Below, in pieces: positions 6,053 through 6,375 of a stretch of 6,375 bases of DNA; position 1 is the first letter of the stretch, and every line of letters begins with the position of its first letter. The notes beneath the pieces are model-generated. The model had not been told where the DNA came from, made no database searches, and saw only the letters and a program-made list of their open reading frames with translations. The stretch is taken from the NCBI GenBank assembly GCA_030039525.1, contig JASHVI010000160.1:1-6375 (forward strand), in the 5' to 3' direction. The position numbers were made by a program, and so were the translations under genes. The DNA is from Thermoplasmata archaeon (GTDB taxonomy: Archaea; Thermoplasmatota; Thermoplasmata; Lutacidiplasmatales; UBA184).

Positions 6053-6375
6053 GCCGGATCAGCGTCGCCGTCTGCTCGACGCCCGGGAGCGCGCGGATCG
6101 CGTCGAGCGCGGCGTTGAACTCCTCCATCGACCGGGCCTCCACGGCGGCGGCGAGATCGTACTCGCCCGAGGTCTCGAACAGGTCCGAGCTCATCGCCCG
6201 GACCCGCTCGACGACCCCGGCCGTCTGACCGGGCCGGCACCGGATCAGCACGAGCCCCTCCGGACCCAGCGGCCGGGTGATCACCGTGGAGCGCAGGAGG
6301 ATCCCGTCGGCCCTCAGGCGAGCGACCCGGTAGCGGACCGCGCCCTCGGTGAGCCCTACGCGCGCGCCGATCTCG
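5907..6375 (-). CDS. Lrp/AsnC-family transcriptional regulator (5' end outside window)
   Basis: The frame is read on the reverse strand from codon 6374 down to TGA at 5909-5907, and the start lies beyond the window. The visible N-terminal part, EIGARVGLTEGAVRYRVARL followed by RADGILL, is the second half of the Lrp winged helix-turn-helix, with the recognition helix around TEGAVRYRVARL. The ligand-binding RAM (ACT-like) domain follows: EGLVLIRCRPGQ, then FETSGEYDLAAAVEARSMEE and ALPGVEQTATLIRLTRYV. A GTG at 6284 would cut off the DNA-binding helix and is not the start. After LTRYV comes a Pro/Ser/Arg-rich tail of about 40 residues, unlike typical Lrp proteins and antisense to the end of dapL. 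Lrp proteins bind DNA as dimers or octamers and often sense amino acids. It faces the lysine operon and might regulate it, but position is the only hint of that. Confidence 0.85.
   Translation of the reverse strand, partial: EIGARVGLTEGAVRYRVARLRADGILLRSTVITRPLGPEGLVLIRCRPGQTAGVVERVRAMSSDLFETSGEYDLAAAVEARSMEEFNAALDAIRALPGVEQTATLIRLTRYVGEEPTPPASAPPSAPSPRSGPVPGSPPPRPSARSRDRSRRSGA

Noticed and set aside
1..6375. CRISPR array, tRNA or rRNA genes, insertion sequences, phage or defence genes
   Set aside because: No regular repeats, tRNA-like folds, transposase motifs or terminal inverted repeats were seen. The window is filled by metabolic genes and one regulator.

Overview
The window is a very GC-rich stretch (roughly 70% G+C by eye, almost every third codon position G or C). 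It carries a compact diaminopimelate/lysine biosynthesis operon on the + strand, flanked by two genes that are cut by the window edges. The organism is most likely a high-GC archaeon, possibly a Thermoplasmata-like lineage. The main evidence is the only AT-rich gap, which has a TATA-like element centred about 25 nt before a GTG start with no Shine-Dalgarno sequence, as expected of a leaderless archaeal transcript. The enzymes also fit the DapL (aminotransferase) branch of lysine synthesis. A high-GC bacterium is not excluded.

Layout: 2-415 (+) is the C-terminal third of an amidohydrolase of the methylthioadenosine/S-adenosylhomocysteine deaminase type. 416-498 is the only real intergenic gap and holds the operon promoter and some short repeats. 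The operon follows: dapA (499-1539), dapB (open frame to 2368, no normal start codon), a short aspartate kinase (2365-3492), lysA (3489-4784) and an LL-diaminopimelate aminotransferase, dapL (4781-6052). Three junctions are 4-nt stop/start overlaps (GTGA, GTGA, ATGA), so the genes are probably co-transcribed and translationally coupled. At the right edge a convergent Lrp/AsnC-family regulator runs on the - strand (from beyond 6375 down to 5907), and its 3' end overlaps dapL by about 146 bp.

Together the genes supply aspartate phosphorylation (kinase), condensation of aspartate semialdehyde with pyruvate (DapA), reduction (DapB), direct transamination to LL-DAP (DapL) and decarboxylation of meso-DAP to lysine (LysA). 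Aspartate-semialdehyde dehydrogenase and DAP epimerase (DapF) are not in the window and would have to be encoded elsewhere.

The most useful observations concern gene integrity. In the aspartate kinase, positions 3120-3190 read as coding in a different frame from the rest of the gene, as if one base were extra in a G5 run and one were missing about 70 nt later. dapB has no ATG, GTG or TTG near its N-terminus. Both may be indel errors in the assembly or genuine oddities. I see no CRISPR array, mobile element, RNA gene or defence system, and no evidence for a wholly new system.
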